Assembly: GCA_020633195.1 (NCBI GenBank)
Contig: JACKEC010000027.1
Span: 62,001 to 126,000 of the forward strand
Length of the DNA: 64,000 nucleotides
Direction: 5' to 3'
Source: Sandaracinaceae bacterium
Lineage (GTDB): Bacteria > Myxococcota_A > Polyangia > Polyangiales > Sandaracinaceae
Shown: positions 1 through 8,924 of the stretch, piece after piece
Numbering within the stretch: position 1 is the stretch's first letter
Layout: each line of letters starts with the position of its first letter
Translations under genes and position numbers: made by a program
Notes under the pieces: generated by a model
Databases searched by the model: none
Told to the model about the DNA's origin: nothing
The model's input: the letters and a program-made list of their open reading frames with translations, nothing else

Positions 1-2585
1 TGCATCAGCGCCAGCGACATCACCTCGTGGCGAGCACCCGGCGGATAGCCCGACCGCTCGAGGGCTCGTCGACGCGCGCGCCAGTCGCTCAAGGAGGTCG
101 CGGACTTGGCGAGGGGTTCTGACTGCACGAGCGTCTTGAACTCACTGCCGCCCTGGAGCAGGCGTTGAAACCTCGGGTCCACTTTGCCCACGTCGTGCCA
201 GCGCGCGGCCATCACCAGATCGTCCGCGACCTCTCCGGAGAGACCCAGTCGGGCCGCGAACCCGCCAGACACCTGACCGACGCCCACCAGGTGATCGGTC
301 AGGGAAACAGCCACCCCAGTGAAGGACGCTTGATCGTCCTCGGTGCTCACCTCCGCTCCGTCGAGGTCGACGCGTCGGCGAAGGCTGATCAGGAAGTACT
401 CTCCGGCAGACGCCAGCGGTCCGCGTGGCAATCGCTCCACCCGAAGGGAGCGCCGGTCAGAGCTCTCCCGAAGGATCTGAAGCAGGGCCGCCGCTTCGCT
501 GGAGCGCTCCGCATCGGGTAGCTGTGCGAGCCATTCACTGACCTGTGCGCGGTCATCGAGGGACTCGGTGGACTGTGGATCCTCCGGCGCGATCCCGTTC
601 GTGTCCCACGAAACACCGAAGAGCCGACTCACGATGTCCTCATGAAGGCGAAGGACGGCACGACCGCGCTGCCGAAGGATGGCGAGCTCGGCAACATCCG
701 AGACCGGCTCCGTGGCGGCGGGACTCCAGGTGCCGTGCGCGATCCCGCCGTAGGTCGCGGGAACGACGATCGTATCGCCGGGCCGCAGCTCCGATGCGCT
801 CACGATCTCGGACCGGTCACCTCGCCAGACGATCGCAGCCCGGGCCTCCCCGTCTCGCTCACGCCACTCGTCTTGAGCGATATCCTGCCTCGCACCCTCG
901 ACGTCCGTGATCGTCGGCTCGGAGCGGCCATCCAGCCATCGCTTGGCGGCCGCGAAGGGAACCGACATCGCCTCTCGGCTCACCGGCGGGAGGGCCTGGA
1001 CAGCACCAAGGCAGACGGCTCTTGCGCCCTCATCGTCGAGCGCACGCGCGAGGGTGCCTGCCACGAGATCCGCTCGCCAGACGACTTGCACATCTGCGGG
1101 ACCGCTCCTAGGCCCGTGCAGCCAGAGGGCAACGTCCGGGTCGGGTGTCGGTTTGGGCGACGTCTGAACCCAGGCGTCGAGATGACTCGGCAGCATCACG
1201 GGGGCGCTGGGACGGGGAGCGAGCAGCGGCGTATCTTCCGGCGCGACGGGGAGGGTCATGGCTCGAAGCCCGAAGTCCAGGGGGCCTGCCGCTGCGAGCC
1301 GAGACAGCCATCGCCACGTCTCCCCCAGCGCTTCGCCGTAGACGGGGTCGTCCGACAGCGTGTCCTTCTGCGCGATCACGGTGGCCCGCGCACCCTCGGT
1401 GCATTCGCCGAGGCGATCGAGGCGACCGAACCGCTGGCGTAGCGCGTCGAGGCTGGCGCACTCCGTGACCAACCCGTCGAAGTCGAAGTCTGCCCCGGCC
1501 TCGATGCATTGTGTCGCGACGATGACGACTGGCTGCTCGTCAGCTCGCCGAACCCGCCCAGCGCGAATTCGATCGAGGACGCCTCGCTCGAGCGCGTCAC
1601 GATCGACTGGACGCATGCGGCCGGTGAGGAGGTGGACGGCAGCCCCATCCAAGCTGCGACTCAGGCGGTCGCGGAGCTCGCGGGCAGCCGCGACCCGGTT
1701 CACGACAACCGCCACTGTCGCGCCTGGCCGCGACGCCAGTCCCTTCACCTGCTTCTCGACGTCGGCCTGAAAGGCGCGTGCCGTGGACTCGATGAGGGTA
1801 GTCGGCTTGCTGGCTTGCAGGCGCTTCGCGAGGAGCGGGTGCGCTTCGTCGTCTTGGTCGAGCTCGAAGGTGCGTTCGCGGGAGGCGCCCGAGGTAGCCG
1901 ACATCTCGACGACGCAGAACGGGGTGGGCAAGGGTCGAGCCGACCACCCCCGATAACGACCGTGCACCGAAGCCAGCGTCTCCCGGAAGGGCTGGGAGAG
2001 ATGAACCTCATCCAGGAGGTAGAGCGCGTCATTGCCAAGAAGCCCAGCGTGCACCGGCTTCATCGAATCCGAGACGCCGTAGCCGCGGAACAGCAACCGG
2101 GAGCCCACCTGATCGACGGTCGACACGGCGACGAGCGGCTGGTCCGGGCTCCGCGCCCATAGATCGCTCCGCGCAATCCCACCCCGCAGCAACGCCGTTC
2201 GGAGCGGCTGACCATCGCGGCCGTAGCTGGCAAGCCGAGCCCGCACTGCTTGCAGGACGGGCGTCGCCCCCTCGGCGATCGCCCTCGCGATGGTCACCGC
2301 GCGATCGTGGGCTTGATCGACGATGGTCCGCCGATCGACCACGTAGACGATCCGGAGCGGCGCTGCGCGCTCAGGCCGACCAGCTTCGAGAGCCAGCTGA
2401 AAGACGGCCAAATCGATCGCGGCGGTCTTGCCCGTGCCGGTCGGCAGGTCGAGCACCTCGGGCCATGCGCCGCCCTCCCCGAGATGGGCCGCGAGCCGCG
2501 CCTGCCAGGGGAACGGAGCGAATCCGTGAATGCCCTCGAAGAACGCGCCGAAGTCCGCGCCGTGAAGGTGAGGGAGCTCAGTCAT
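1..2585 (-). CDS. cas3: Cas3 helicase-nuclease, type I-G, C-terminal HD domain (partial, 3' end outside window)
   Basis: DNA-degrading helicase-nuclease recruited by the Cascade complex. The ATG at 2583-2585 overlaps the csb2 stop by 8 bases (ATGACTGA), implying translational coupling. The frame is open to the window edge, about 861 codons. Seen: a Walker A loop LPTGTGKT near residues 46-53, a DEVH box at 2001-2012 inside LYLLDEVHLSQPF, and far downstream WHDVGK (HD at 192-197) followed by GARHEVMSLAL close to base 1, the second metal-binding motif of an HD phosphohydrolase. HD after helicase is the reverse of most Cas3 proteins and is known for I-U/I-G. The last residues and any further cas genes lie left of base 1. 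Confidence 0.95.
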   Translation of the reverse strand, partial: MTELPHLHGADFGAFFEGIHGFAPFPWQARLAAHLGEGGAWPEVLDLPTGTGKTAAIDLAVFQLALEAGRPERAAPLRIVYVVDRRTIVDQAHDRAVTIARAIAEGATPVLQAVRARLASYGRDGQPLRTALLRGGIARSDLWARSPDQPLVAVSTVDQVGSRLLFRGYGVSDSMKPVHAGLLGNDALYLLDEVHLSQPFRETLASVHGRYRGWSARPLPTPFCVVEMSATSGASRERTFELDQDDEAHPLLAKRLQASKPTTLIESTARAFQADVEKQVKGLASRPGATVAVVVNRVAAARELRDRLSRSLDGAAVHLLTGRMRPVDRDALERGVLDRIRAGRVRRADEQPVVIVATQCIEAGADFDFDGLVTECASLDALRQRFGRLDRLGECTEGARATVIAQKDTLSDDPVYGEALGETWRWLSRLAAAGPLDFGLRAMTLPVAPEDTPLLAPRPSAPVMLPSHLDAWVQTSPKPTPDPDVALWLHGPRSGPADVQVVWRADLVAGTLARALDDEGARAVCLGAVQALPPVSREAMSVPFAAAKRWLDGRSEPTITDVEGARQDIAQDEWRERDGEARAAIVWRGDRSEIVSASELRPGDTIVVPATYGGIAHGTWSPAATEPVSDVAELAILRQRGRAVLRLHEDIVSRLFGVSWDTNGIAPEDPQSTESLDDRAQVSEWLAQLPDAERSSEAAALLQILRESSDRRSLRVERLPRGPLASAGEYFLISLRRRVDLDGAEVSTEDDQASFTGVAVSLTDHLVGVGQVSGGFAARLGLSGEVADDLVMAARWHDVGKVDPRFQRLLQGGSEFKTLVQSEPLAKSATSLSDWRARRRALERSGYPPGARHEVMSLALM

Positions 2586-4224
2586 CGGCTCTCCCTGGCC
2601 GGAACAGGCCAAGCCCCAGGTAGCGACCAGCACCCAGCAAGATCGGCCCGCGTACCGGATGTGTGAACTCCAGGCGAACGTGGGTCAGTACGCGACGGGT
2701 CCGACCCTGGAGCTCTGGGAAGGGAGGGTACTGCCTGGCTTTGGCTGCACCAGCGAGCGGGGCCGCCGGCAAGATCTCGATGGAGGCTGGGGCAGGCAGT
2801 CCGATGCGCTGACACGCTCGAGCGATGGTCTCGCGTGCTTCGCCCAGCGCGCGCTGCAGCTTGTCCGCTTCGCGCGATCGGAGGTCGCCCGGGTTCCGAT
2901 CCAAGGCGACCGGCGTCACCGAGAGCCAGGTGGTCGCTGGAGCGGACCAGGTCGCGGGTCGCAAGGATGATTGTGTGCTCCCCCACTCGACTCGCTCGAG
3001 CTCGAGCACCCCCGCGGCGCCGAGCGTGAGCGGCAGCCTCGGTGTGTCCTCGTCTTCTTGGCGGTGGATCTGCTCCCATTGATCCACGGCTCGATAGACC
3101 GCGAGTCGCTCGTCGCTCGACGCCCCGCGCGGAAGGACCAACGCGACTCCGAGGAGCGCACCGGAGGCCTTCGAGTGACCGACGAAAGGAAGCGGGACGA
3201 CCGCGAGGTGATCGTGCGTCGACGGAGCGCCGCCGCTGGAGTGACCCGTCAGCACCTCGGGGACGGGCTCGCTCGCGTGCAGCATCAGCGCCTTCCGGAG
3301 AGTCCGCGCCACGCCAGCGGCCGCGGTGATCGGCAGGCTCGGTCCCCCGACACGACGGAGCACGATCCAGTCGCTCCCGAAGCACGACTCGGTCACGTCG
3401 GCGTGGGCTGCTGCGGGTTGGTCGGTGTAGCCCGTGAAGCGCGCCGGCATCACGCGCGGCTCGGTCTCCCGATGTTGCTCGTAAGCCCGATCAAGCGCCT
3501 CGAGCTGGCCCGTCTGCACGGTCCGGAGGATCCTGCCGCCGTCCTCGGACGGTCTCCAGCGAGGCTCCCCCACGTACTCGACCAGGCGCGCCGCTACGAG
3601 ACTCGATGAATGGCCGAGGCGAACGAGCCGGGCCAAGAGCTGGTCGATGGCCGCACGTCGCGAGTCCGTGAGGTCGGCGCTTGGCCACACGTAGGTCACC
3701 CGCGGCTCGACGGGAGTGACGGACGGAAACGTCCGTGGCTGACGGACCCTGCCCTCCGGGAGGACGATCGCGCCCGCCTTTGCTGACGCGGTTCCTTTGG
3801 GCACTGCAGTGCTCCGCGCGATGGCGGCCGCGAGCCGCTTCTCGGCCTTGGCGAGAGCCGTCTCGGCCTTCTTGATCGCCTTCTTCTCGCCGGCTTCTCG
3901 CGCGTCGACCAGCGCGACTCGCGCCTCGTCGACGGCCTCGGCCTCGGCGTCGACGTTGGTCATCCCCACGTCGTTCACCGGTACGAAGACGGTGGTCACA
4001 TCGCGAAGGGTGGCGTCGGACGCGTGGACCGCGGGTGGGCCCTGCTGCTCCAGCCACTCCAGCACGCCGCGCTCCTCCTCAGCGAACGTCTCTTCGGCGA
4101 AGTGTGTGGCCACCAGCGCCGAGAAAAGACGCGCCGGATGCGGGGGCCACTCGGCAGCCGACCGATCGTTGTAGGCCGTGGCGACGTAGCGTCCGGTCAG
4201 GAGCTCGACCTCGATCGCGAGCAT
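2578..4224 (-). CDS. csb2: Csb2, Cas5-Cas6 fusion-type subunit of type I-G Cascade
   Basis: GSU0054-family protein of 548 aa, combining the Cas5-like and Cas6-like RAMP subunits of the type I-G effector; it is expected to bind the crRNA handle and cleave the repeat hairpin. Seen: N-terminal MLAIEVELLTGRYVATAYND, a charged helical insert at about residues 90-135 (KKAIKKAETALAKAEKRL), and a C-terminal glycine-rich loop GPILLGAGRYLGLGLF near residues 525-545, the RAMP signature. Its ATG shares an A with the csb1 stop (TGATG), and its own stop overlaps cas3, so the three genes form one tightly coupled unit. The length fits the family. Confidence 0.92.
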   Translation of the reverse strand: MLAIEVELLTGRYVATAYNDRSAAEWPPHPARLFSALVATHFAEETFAEEERGVLEWLEQQGPPAVHASDATLRDVTTVFVPVNDVGMTNVDAEAEAVDEARVALVDAREAGEKKAIKKAETALAKAEKRLAAAIARSTAVPKGTASAKAGAIVLPEGRVRQPRTFPSVTPVEPRVTYVWPSADLTDSRRAAIDQLLARLVRLGHSSSLVAARLVEYVGEPRWRPSEDGGRILRTVQTGQLEALDRAYEQHRETEPRVMPARFTGYTDQPAAAHADVTESCFGSDWIVLRRVGGPSLPITAAAGVARTLRKALMLHASEPVPEVLTGHSSGGAPSTHDHLAVVPLPFVGHSKASGALLGVALVLPRGASSDERLAVYRAVDQWEQIHRQEDEDTPRLPLTLGAAGVLELERVEWGSTQSSLRPATWSAPATTWLSVTPVALDRNPGDLRSREADKLQRALGEARETIARACQRIGLPAPASIEILPAAPLAGAAKARQYPPFPELQGRTRRVLTHVRLEFTHPVRGPILLGAGRYLGLGLFRPGRADD

Positions 4225-5504
4225 CAGCTGGGCTCCTCGAGGTCCCCGGCCGCCGTGAGCTCCCGCGACTTGATGATCAGGTGGCTCAGCTTCGGCGTCG
4301 GCTTGAGAGAGATGGCTTCGGAGCTCCAGCCGAGCCCGAGCTGTCGCGCAGCCGCCTCGGCGCTGGACAGGAGCTCGGCCGCGTCCTCCACGACGTACGG
4401 GATCGGCGGGCCGCCGTCACGGCCGAGCACCTCGAAGACGAGCGGCTCCGACGCGACTAGCAAAGAGCGGGATCGCAGGTCGTAGCCGCGGCGCCGCTGA
4501 TACACCACCCCTGCGAGCGCCAGAGCCGCGAGCGCCGTCCGCGCGGCCGTCTCAGCTGCGTCGCGGTCTCCAGGGGGAATCGGAGTGCCGTCCACGCCCA
4601 TCTGAAAACGAAGCCGTCGTAGCCCAGCGAGCGACAGCACCACCGTCTGAACGGCGTGGGACATGGTCACGCCACCAGCTTCGGAGTCGATGCTCGGGGG
4701 GATGTTTCCGTGATTGATCGTCGCGGGGCTGCCCTTGTCGCCAGCTCCCTTTCGACTGAACAAGACGGGCTTGTCCTTCTTCTCGGTCGCCGCCTCGGAT
4801 TCGAGGCTCGTCCACTCTCCGGGACTGCCCTTCAGCTCGTAGATGGGACCCGCCTTCTTCTCGATGCCCGCCGGATCGATGCGGCTGGCCGTCTTGACCC
4901 CGGTGACGACGTCATAGCCAACGATCTCGGACACGAGACAGCGCTGGAACTTCGCGCCCATCCCGCCCTTGGGCCCCGTGGAGTCCCAGACACCGAAGAC
5001 GAGCGCGGTGGGGCAGTGCTTGTACATGCCCGTCGCGTGATTCGGCCGCGAGTCCGTGAACTCCTTTCCAATGATCGTCTGTCGGAATGGCGTTCCGTCG
5101 TCGTCGACACTGTCCCGCAGGAGCGCGTCCGCGATGCGGTGCGGCGCTTGCAGCGACGTGATCTGCTCGAGGTCGGCAAGGCCCTCGACCTGGCTGAAGT
5201 CCACGGAGACCACCGGGAACTTCAGCTCACCCCGCCGCCACCCTTCGAGCAGCGCCTCCTCGGTGCGGTTGGCCTGAGAGGCGACCGAGTCGAGAAGCAC
5301 CGTCGGCACACGCCGCCCGTCCACGATCCGCTCCTCCATCGCGTACTTGGTCTGACTCCGGCCCTCCTTGACGTAGGTGGGCGGGAAGACCTTGTCGCCG
5401 GGCCCGCCGGCCGACTCGAGGCGCGTCACCGCTCGAATGGCGACAGCGCCCCCGTGGACGGCGTCACGGAGAGCAGCGAGGGTGAGCTTGGCGGGGGTGG
5501 TCAT
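4224..5504 (-). CDS. csb1: Csb1, Cas7-like backbone subunit of type I-G Cascade
   Basis: GSU0053-family Cas7 protein, expected to coat the crRNA spacer in the type I-G effector. About 426 aa from the ATG at 5502-5504 (MTTPAKLTLAALRDAV), chosen over an in-frame ATG 26 codons upstream because GAGGAG sits just before it on the minus strand. Recognisable stretches are LLDSVASQANRTEEAL, FRQTIIGKEFTDSRPNHATG and HCPTALVFGVWDSTGPKGG, typical of Csb1. It is the first gene of the leftward operon csb1-csb2-cas3. No large subunit (Cas8g/Csx17) is visible between the cas arms; if present it lies beyond cas3. Confidence 0.93.
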   Translation of the reverse strand: MTTPAKLTLAALRDAVHGGAVAIRAVTRLESAGGPGDKVFPPTYVKEGRSQTKYAMEERIVDGRRVPTVLLDSVASQANRTEEALLEGWRRGELKFPVVSVDFSQVEGLADLEQITSLQAPHRIADALLRDSVDDDGTPFRQTIIGKEFTDSRPNHATGMYKHCPTALVFGVWDSTGPKGGMGAKFQRCLVSEIVGYDVVTGVKTASRIDPAGIEKKAGPIYELKGSPGEWTSLESEAATEKKDKPVLFSRKGAGDKGSPATINHGNIPPSIDSEAGGVTMSHAVQTVVLSLAGLRRLRFQMGVDGTPIPPGDRDAAETAARTALAALALAGVVYQRRRGYDLRSRSLLVASEPLVFEVLGRDGGPPIPYVVEDAAELLSSAEAAARQLGLGWSSEAISLKPTPKLSHLIIKSRELTAAGDLEEPS

Positions 5505-5720
5505 GAGAGCTCCTCGAGTGAGAGTGATCGGTCGGTGCAAGGCGTGAGAAAGCGGGCGGGCGCCCACCCAAAAGCTGAGCAACGGTGGAAGTTGGGGGGA
5601 TGCGACAAGCCCGACGTGATCGTCAGTGCTTCAACAGGGTCCACCGTCGCTCCCCCCTAGAGTAGGCCGTCCGAGCGCCGCTCGGCAAGAAACATCATCA
5701 CAAGGCCAACATGATCTTCT

Positions 5721-5963
5721 GTGAAGAACCTTCGACTTGATCCGAGGCCGACAGGGCACCAGACTCCCCGGGTGCTGCCCTCCCCAAGTCAGCTGCATCA
5801 GGGCCTGGCCTTCGTGGCGGCTCGCTTTGGCGAGGTGGGGCCTCCGCTGGGTCGAGTGCAAACGATGCTGACGGAGGCTCATGCCCTCGCGGCAGGCGTC
5901 GAGGAGGATGAACCGGCAGCCTTGTTCTTCGCGTTCTCGCGGAGGGCGCGATGGCTTGGATGA
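5721..5963 (+). CDS. Short hypothetical ORF, possibly a gene fragment
   Basis: An 80-codon frame from a GTG. The segment from LPSPSQLHQGLAFVAARFG through AALFFAFSRRARWLG reads like real protein: balanced amphipathic helices, unlike the Arg/Pro-rich shadow frames nearby. It stops abruptly, and the following + frame continues coding-like for a short way, so this may be a frameshifted remnant of a longer protein. I do not recognise the family. There is no clear ribosome-binding site. Confidence 0.3.
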   Translation: MKNLRLDPRPTGHQTPRVLPSPSQLHQGLAFVAARFGEVGPPLGRVQTMLTEAHALAAGVEEDEPAALFFAFSRRARWLG

Positions 5964-6152
5964 CTGTGGACACGCATTCCCGGACTGGTGGCCCGAGCCC
6001 ACGCTGGCAGCCTCCGCCTCAGCGCTCCCTCTGAGCTCCAGCTTCGCGAGCTCCGTCTCCAGGTCGCCCAGCGGCGGGCGAGCTACCCCGATTGTCGCGA
6101 ACTGTTTCGACACGCGCGGGGCTGATGTGCCAGACGCTGCTATAGTCGGGAC

Positions 6153-6344
6153 GTGGCCAAGGCCGAGAAAGCCGCGCGACGAGATCGCCCGCGTTGGAAG
6201 CTGGACCCGTCGGAGGTCCCTGCCGAGCTCCGTGGCAACCTCATCGTGGAGTACCTCGTCCATCTGTCGCCAGAGGAAGAGGCGGACATCGCCGCCGCAG
6301 AAGAGCTCGACGCCGTCGAAGCCGCGGGACCCCGCCCGCGTTGA
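6153..6344 (+). CDS. Small charged hypothetical protein (63 aa)
   Basis: GTG-initiated frame starting AKAEKAARRDRPRWKLDP and ending in an acidic tail (SPEEEADIAAAEELDAVEAA). Composition is basic at the N-terminus and acidic at the C-terminus, as in some small DNA-binding or antitoxin-like proteins, but no family is recognised. TGCTATAGT lies about 12 bases upstream and resembles an extended -10 element, which would give a nearly leaderless mRNA. It lies between the divergent cas arms, in the same direction as cas4-cas1. Confidence 0.4.
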   Translation: MAKAEKAARRDRPRWKLDPSEVPAELRGNLIVEYLVHLSPEEEADIAAAEELDAVEAAGPRPR

Positions 6345-6576
6345 CGGCGAGGGCGTGCGTTCCAGCGCGGAGCCGGGTGCTTTGGATACGGGCCGCCGTG
6401 GCTCGTAGTCTCGCCCACCAAACAGCATCGTCCCCCTGACGATCGTTCGACCCGCCGTCTGACGCTCGGCGGAAGAATAGTGTCGGCCGAGCCTCCTCCC
6501 ACCGATACCGGTGAAGCAAGCACATTGGTGGTCGATCGGGATCAATGTTGCAAAACCGGCCAAATCCAGCCGATCG

Positions 6577-8445
6577 ATGCACGATCTCTCGATGCACAAA
6601 CCGTCTCCGAGCGATCCGCCACCCGTCCCACAGCGCGCGAAGACGATCGGGAAGCTCCCGCTGATCCGAAGCGAGCCACCCGATCTCGTCCCCGCGCGCA
6701 TGATCAACGAGGCGCTGTACTGCAAGCGCTTGATGATCCTCGAATGGGCGCAGGGTGAGTTCGCTGACAACGTCTATACCGTCGACGGTCGAGTCATCCA
6801 TCGACGAGTCGACCGGGTGCGCGGCGCACTGCCGGATCCCGATGAAGAGCCTGCCCCTTTCACTGCCACCAGCGTGTGGCTCTCCAGCGAGCGGTTGGGG
6901 ATCACCGCCAAGATCGATTACGTGGAAAGCGACGGCGGGGCCGTGGTGCCGGTGGAGCGCAAGCGGGGCAAGTCACCCGAGATCCCCGGCGGGGCGTACC
7001 TCCCGGAGCGCGCTCAAGTCTGCGCACAAGTCCTGCTGCTCCGCGAGCACGGGTACACCTGCGAGCGAGGCGAGATCTACTTCGCCGGCGACCGGCGACG
7101 CGTGCCGATCCCGATCGACGAACGGCTGATCGAGCGAACGCTGGACGCCGCCCGCGAGGCTCGCGAGCTGGCCGCCTCTGGCGAGCTGCCGCGCCCACTC
7201 GAGGGGAGCCCGAAGTGCGTCGGGTGCTCGCTCTCGTCGATCTGTCTACCGGACGAGGTCACCCTGCTTCGTGGGCTCGCGGGACAGCCCATCGAGGAGC
7301 CGCCGGAGGAGCCGCAGCAGCTCGGCTTCGGGTTCGAAGGCGACGCCTGGGGCCCCCTGCCCGCTGACCCCTGGGGCTTGGTGGGCGAGGACGCCGAGCT
7401 CGAAGAGGCGCCTGCGCCGATCCGCCGCCTCGTCCCCGCCCGTGATGATCGGATCCCCCTCTACGTTCAGGCGCAGGGCGCGCGGATCGGCCTCGAAGGA
7501 GATCGCCTGCGCGTCGCGGTCGGCGGAGCGCACGTGGCCGACGCTCGCCTGCCGAACACGTCCCACGTGGCCGTGTTCGGCAACGCACAGATCAGCACGC
7601 AGGCGCTCGCCGCGCTCCTCGATCGCGACATCCCCCTCGTCTTCTTCTCCGGGGGCGGCTGGCTGCGGGGCCGCACGGTCGGACACGGCAGCAAGAACGC
7701 CGACCTGCGCATCGCGCAGTACCGCGCGGCGGTCGACGACGAGCTCGCGTGCTCGCTGGCGCGGAGCTTCGTCGCCGCCAAGATCAGGAACCAGCGGACG
7801 CTGCTCCGCAGGAACGCCACGCGAATGGATGCCGTGACGCTCGGTGAGCTCGAAGCCCTGGCGAAGAAGTCGGAGCGGGTGGCCAACGTCCCCAGCCTCT
7901 TGGGTCTCGAGGGGACGGCGGCTCGCGTCTACTTCGCTCGATTCACCACCATGCTGAAGGGGATCGCGGCCGACGAGTTCGACCTCGACGGGCGCAACCG
8001 CCGACCTCCGCGCGACCCCGTGAACGCGCTGCTGTCTTTCGCCTACGCGCTGCTCACGAAGGACGTGGCGCTCGCCGTCGTGGCGGCCGGCCTCGATCCG
8101 CTGATCGGCTTCCTCCACCGCCCTCGGTACGGGAGGCCAGCGCTCGCGCTGGACCTCGTCGAGGAGATGCGCCCCTTGGTTGCGGACTCGACGGTGATCA
8201 CGGCGCTGAACACGGGCGCCCTCGACGCCGGGGACTTCGTCCGGGCCGCGACGGGCTGCGCGCTGACAGCGAGGGGCCGCAAGAAGATGATCCTGGCCTA
8301 CGAGCGGCGCGTCGATCAGCTCGTGAGCCATCCGGTGTTCGGATACCGGATCAGCTACCGGCGGCTGTTCGAGGTGCAAGCACGGTTGCTCGGTCGGGCC
8401 CTGCTCGGCGAGATCCCGGATTACCCCGCCTTCCGGACGAGGTGA
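6577..8445 (+). CDS. cas4-cas1: Cas4-Cas1 fusion, CRISPR adaptation protein
   Basis: Fusion of Cas4 (PAM-selecting Fe-S exonuclease) and Cas1 (integrase), typical of type I-G. In the Cas4 half, INEALYCKRLMILEW gives the first cysteine and KCVGCSLSSIC the other three iron-sulfur cysteines; VPVERKRGKSPEIPGG is the nuclease-fold core. The Cas1 half starts around RIPLYVQAQGARIG; catalytic candidates are the Glu in GLEGTAARVYF, the His in GFLHRPRYGRPALALDL and the acidic residue in DLVEEMRPL. Start uncertain: ATG 6577 is used here, with GTG 6511 and ATG 6592 as alternatives; none has a strong Shine-Dalgarno. cas2 follows 3 bases after the stop. Confidence 0.93.
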   Translation: MHDLSMHKPSPSDPPPVPQRAKTIGKLPLIRSEPPDLVPARMINEALYCKRLMILEWAQGEFADNVYTVDGRVIHRRVDRVRGALPDPDEEPAPFTATSVWLSSERLGITAKIDYVESDGGAVVPVERKRGKSPEIPGGAYLPERAQVCAQVLLLREHGYTCERGEIYFAGDRRRVPIPIDERLIERTLDAAREARELAASGELPRPLEGSPKCVGCSLSSICLPDEVTLLRGLAGQPIEEPPEEPQQLGFGFEGDAWGPLPADPWGLVGEDAELEEAPAPIRRLVPARDDRIPLYVQAQGARIGLEGDRLRVAVGGAHVADARLPNTSHVAVFGNAQISTQALAALLDRDIPLVFFSGGGWLRGRTVGHGSKNADLRIAQYRAAVDDELACSLARSFVAAKIRNQRTLLRRNATRMDAVTLGELEALAKKSERVANVPSLLGLEGTAARVYFARFTTMLKGIAADEFDLDGRNRRPPRDPVNALLSFAYALLTKDVALAVVAAGLDPLIGFLHRPRYGRPALALDLVEEMRPLVADSTVITALNTGALDAGDFVRAATGCALTARGRKKMILAYERRVDQLVSHPVFGYRISYRRLFEVQARLLGRALLGEIPDYPAFRTR

Positions 8446-8448
8446 GCG

Positions 8449-8739
8449 ATGCGAAAGACCTACGTCGTGACCTACGACATCTGCGAGGCGAGCCGTCTCC
8501 GCCGCGTGTACCGCGTGATGCTCGGCTACGGAGAGCACCTCCAGTACAGCGTGTTTCGATGCGAGCTGAGCGCGCGTGAGCTCGTCGAGCTACGCGAGCG
8601 TCTCGACCTGGTGATCCACCACCACGAGGATCAGGTCCTGTTCGTCGACATCGGCCCGTCGGACGGGAAGTCCCGCCACGCGTTCAGAGCGATCGGGAGG
8701 GCCTACGACCACGAGGAGAAGCGTGTCATCGTCGTCTGA
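8449..8739 (+). CDS. cas2: Cas2, CRISPR adaptation subunit
   Basis: A 96-aa Cas2 that dimerises and bridges Cas1 dimers for spacer integration. The ferredoxin-like fold is visible in TYVVTYDICEASRLRRVYRV, with the conserved early Asp after the first beta strand, then LQYSVFRCELSARELVEL and DQVLFVDIGPSD. The length is normal. It begins 3 bases after the cas4-cas1 stop, so the two are co-translated, and the leader and array follow directly. Confidence 0.96.
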   Translation: MRKTYVVTYDICEASRLRRVYRVMLGYGEHLQYSVFRCELSARELVELRERLDLVIHHHEDQVLFVDIGPSDGKSRHAFRAIGRAYDHEEKRVIVV

Positions 8740-8924
8740 CCCAGCGCGAGCGGTTCGGTGGCGCGCAAAGCCCCGGGACCGCTCGCACCTACGGAGATCA
8801 TTGACAAATCAATACGAATTCCGGTTGTAATCGGCTGTGGCGAAGCACCCGCTACGGCCCCCACGCGAGACCGCTCGCGAAGCGGTCTTCGAGTCCTTGA
8901 AATCGTTCGGTTCCTCAGAGGCCC
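8740..8924 (+). promoter_or_regulatory. CRISPR leader
   Basis: A 185-bp non-coding stretch between cas2 and the first repeat. It contains the only clearly AT-rich patch nearby (8797-8832). TTGACA at 8801-8806 with TTGTAAT at 8825-8831 resembles a sigma70 promoter reading into the array, although the 18-19 bp spacing is a little long. The repeat 3' end (GTTGAAGC) resembles the usual crRNA 5' handle, supporting + strand transcription from this side. Confidence 0.75.
8869..8887. terminator. Hairpin in the leader
   Basis: Perfect 7-bp inverted repeat GACCGCT / AGCGGTC with a 5-base CGCGA loop, between the putative array promoter and the first repeat. No T-run follows, so it is a weak candidate for an intrinsic terminator. 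It may instead be a leader structure or a protein-binding site used in adaptation. Confidence 0.4.

Larger units (their letters stand above)
5505..6576. other. Divergent region between the two cas operons
   Basis: About 1.07 kb separate csb1 from cas4-cas1, far more than a divergent promoter pair needs. I see no canonical sigma70 promoter. Two short coding-like stretches on the + strand (5721-5963 and 6153-6344) are listed separately. Several longer antisense frames exist, but none has recognisable content. The region may hold remnants of displaced genes plus the promoters for both cas arms. Confidence 0.5.

Noticed and set aside
2578..2666. Possible + strand gene covering the cas3 start region
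   Set aside because: The minus-strand helicase motifs and overlapping ATGACTGA junction fix the coding strand.
5631..6770. 379-codon minus frame between the cas arms
   Set aside because: No recognisable domains, mixed Arg/Ser/Gly composition, and overlap with the cas4-cas1 start region.
8740..8924. tracrRNA-like anti-repeat in the leader
   Set aside because: No stretch complementary to the repeat beyond a few bases, and type I systems do not use one.
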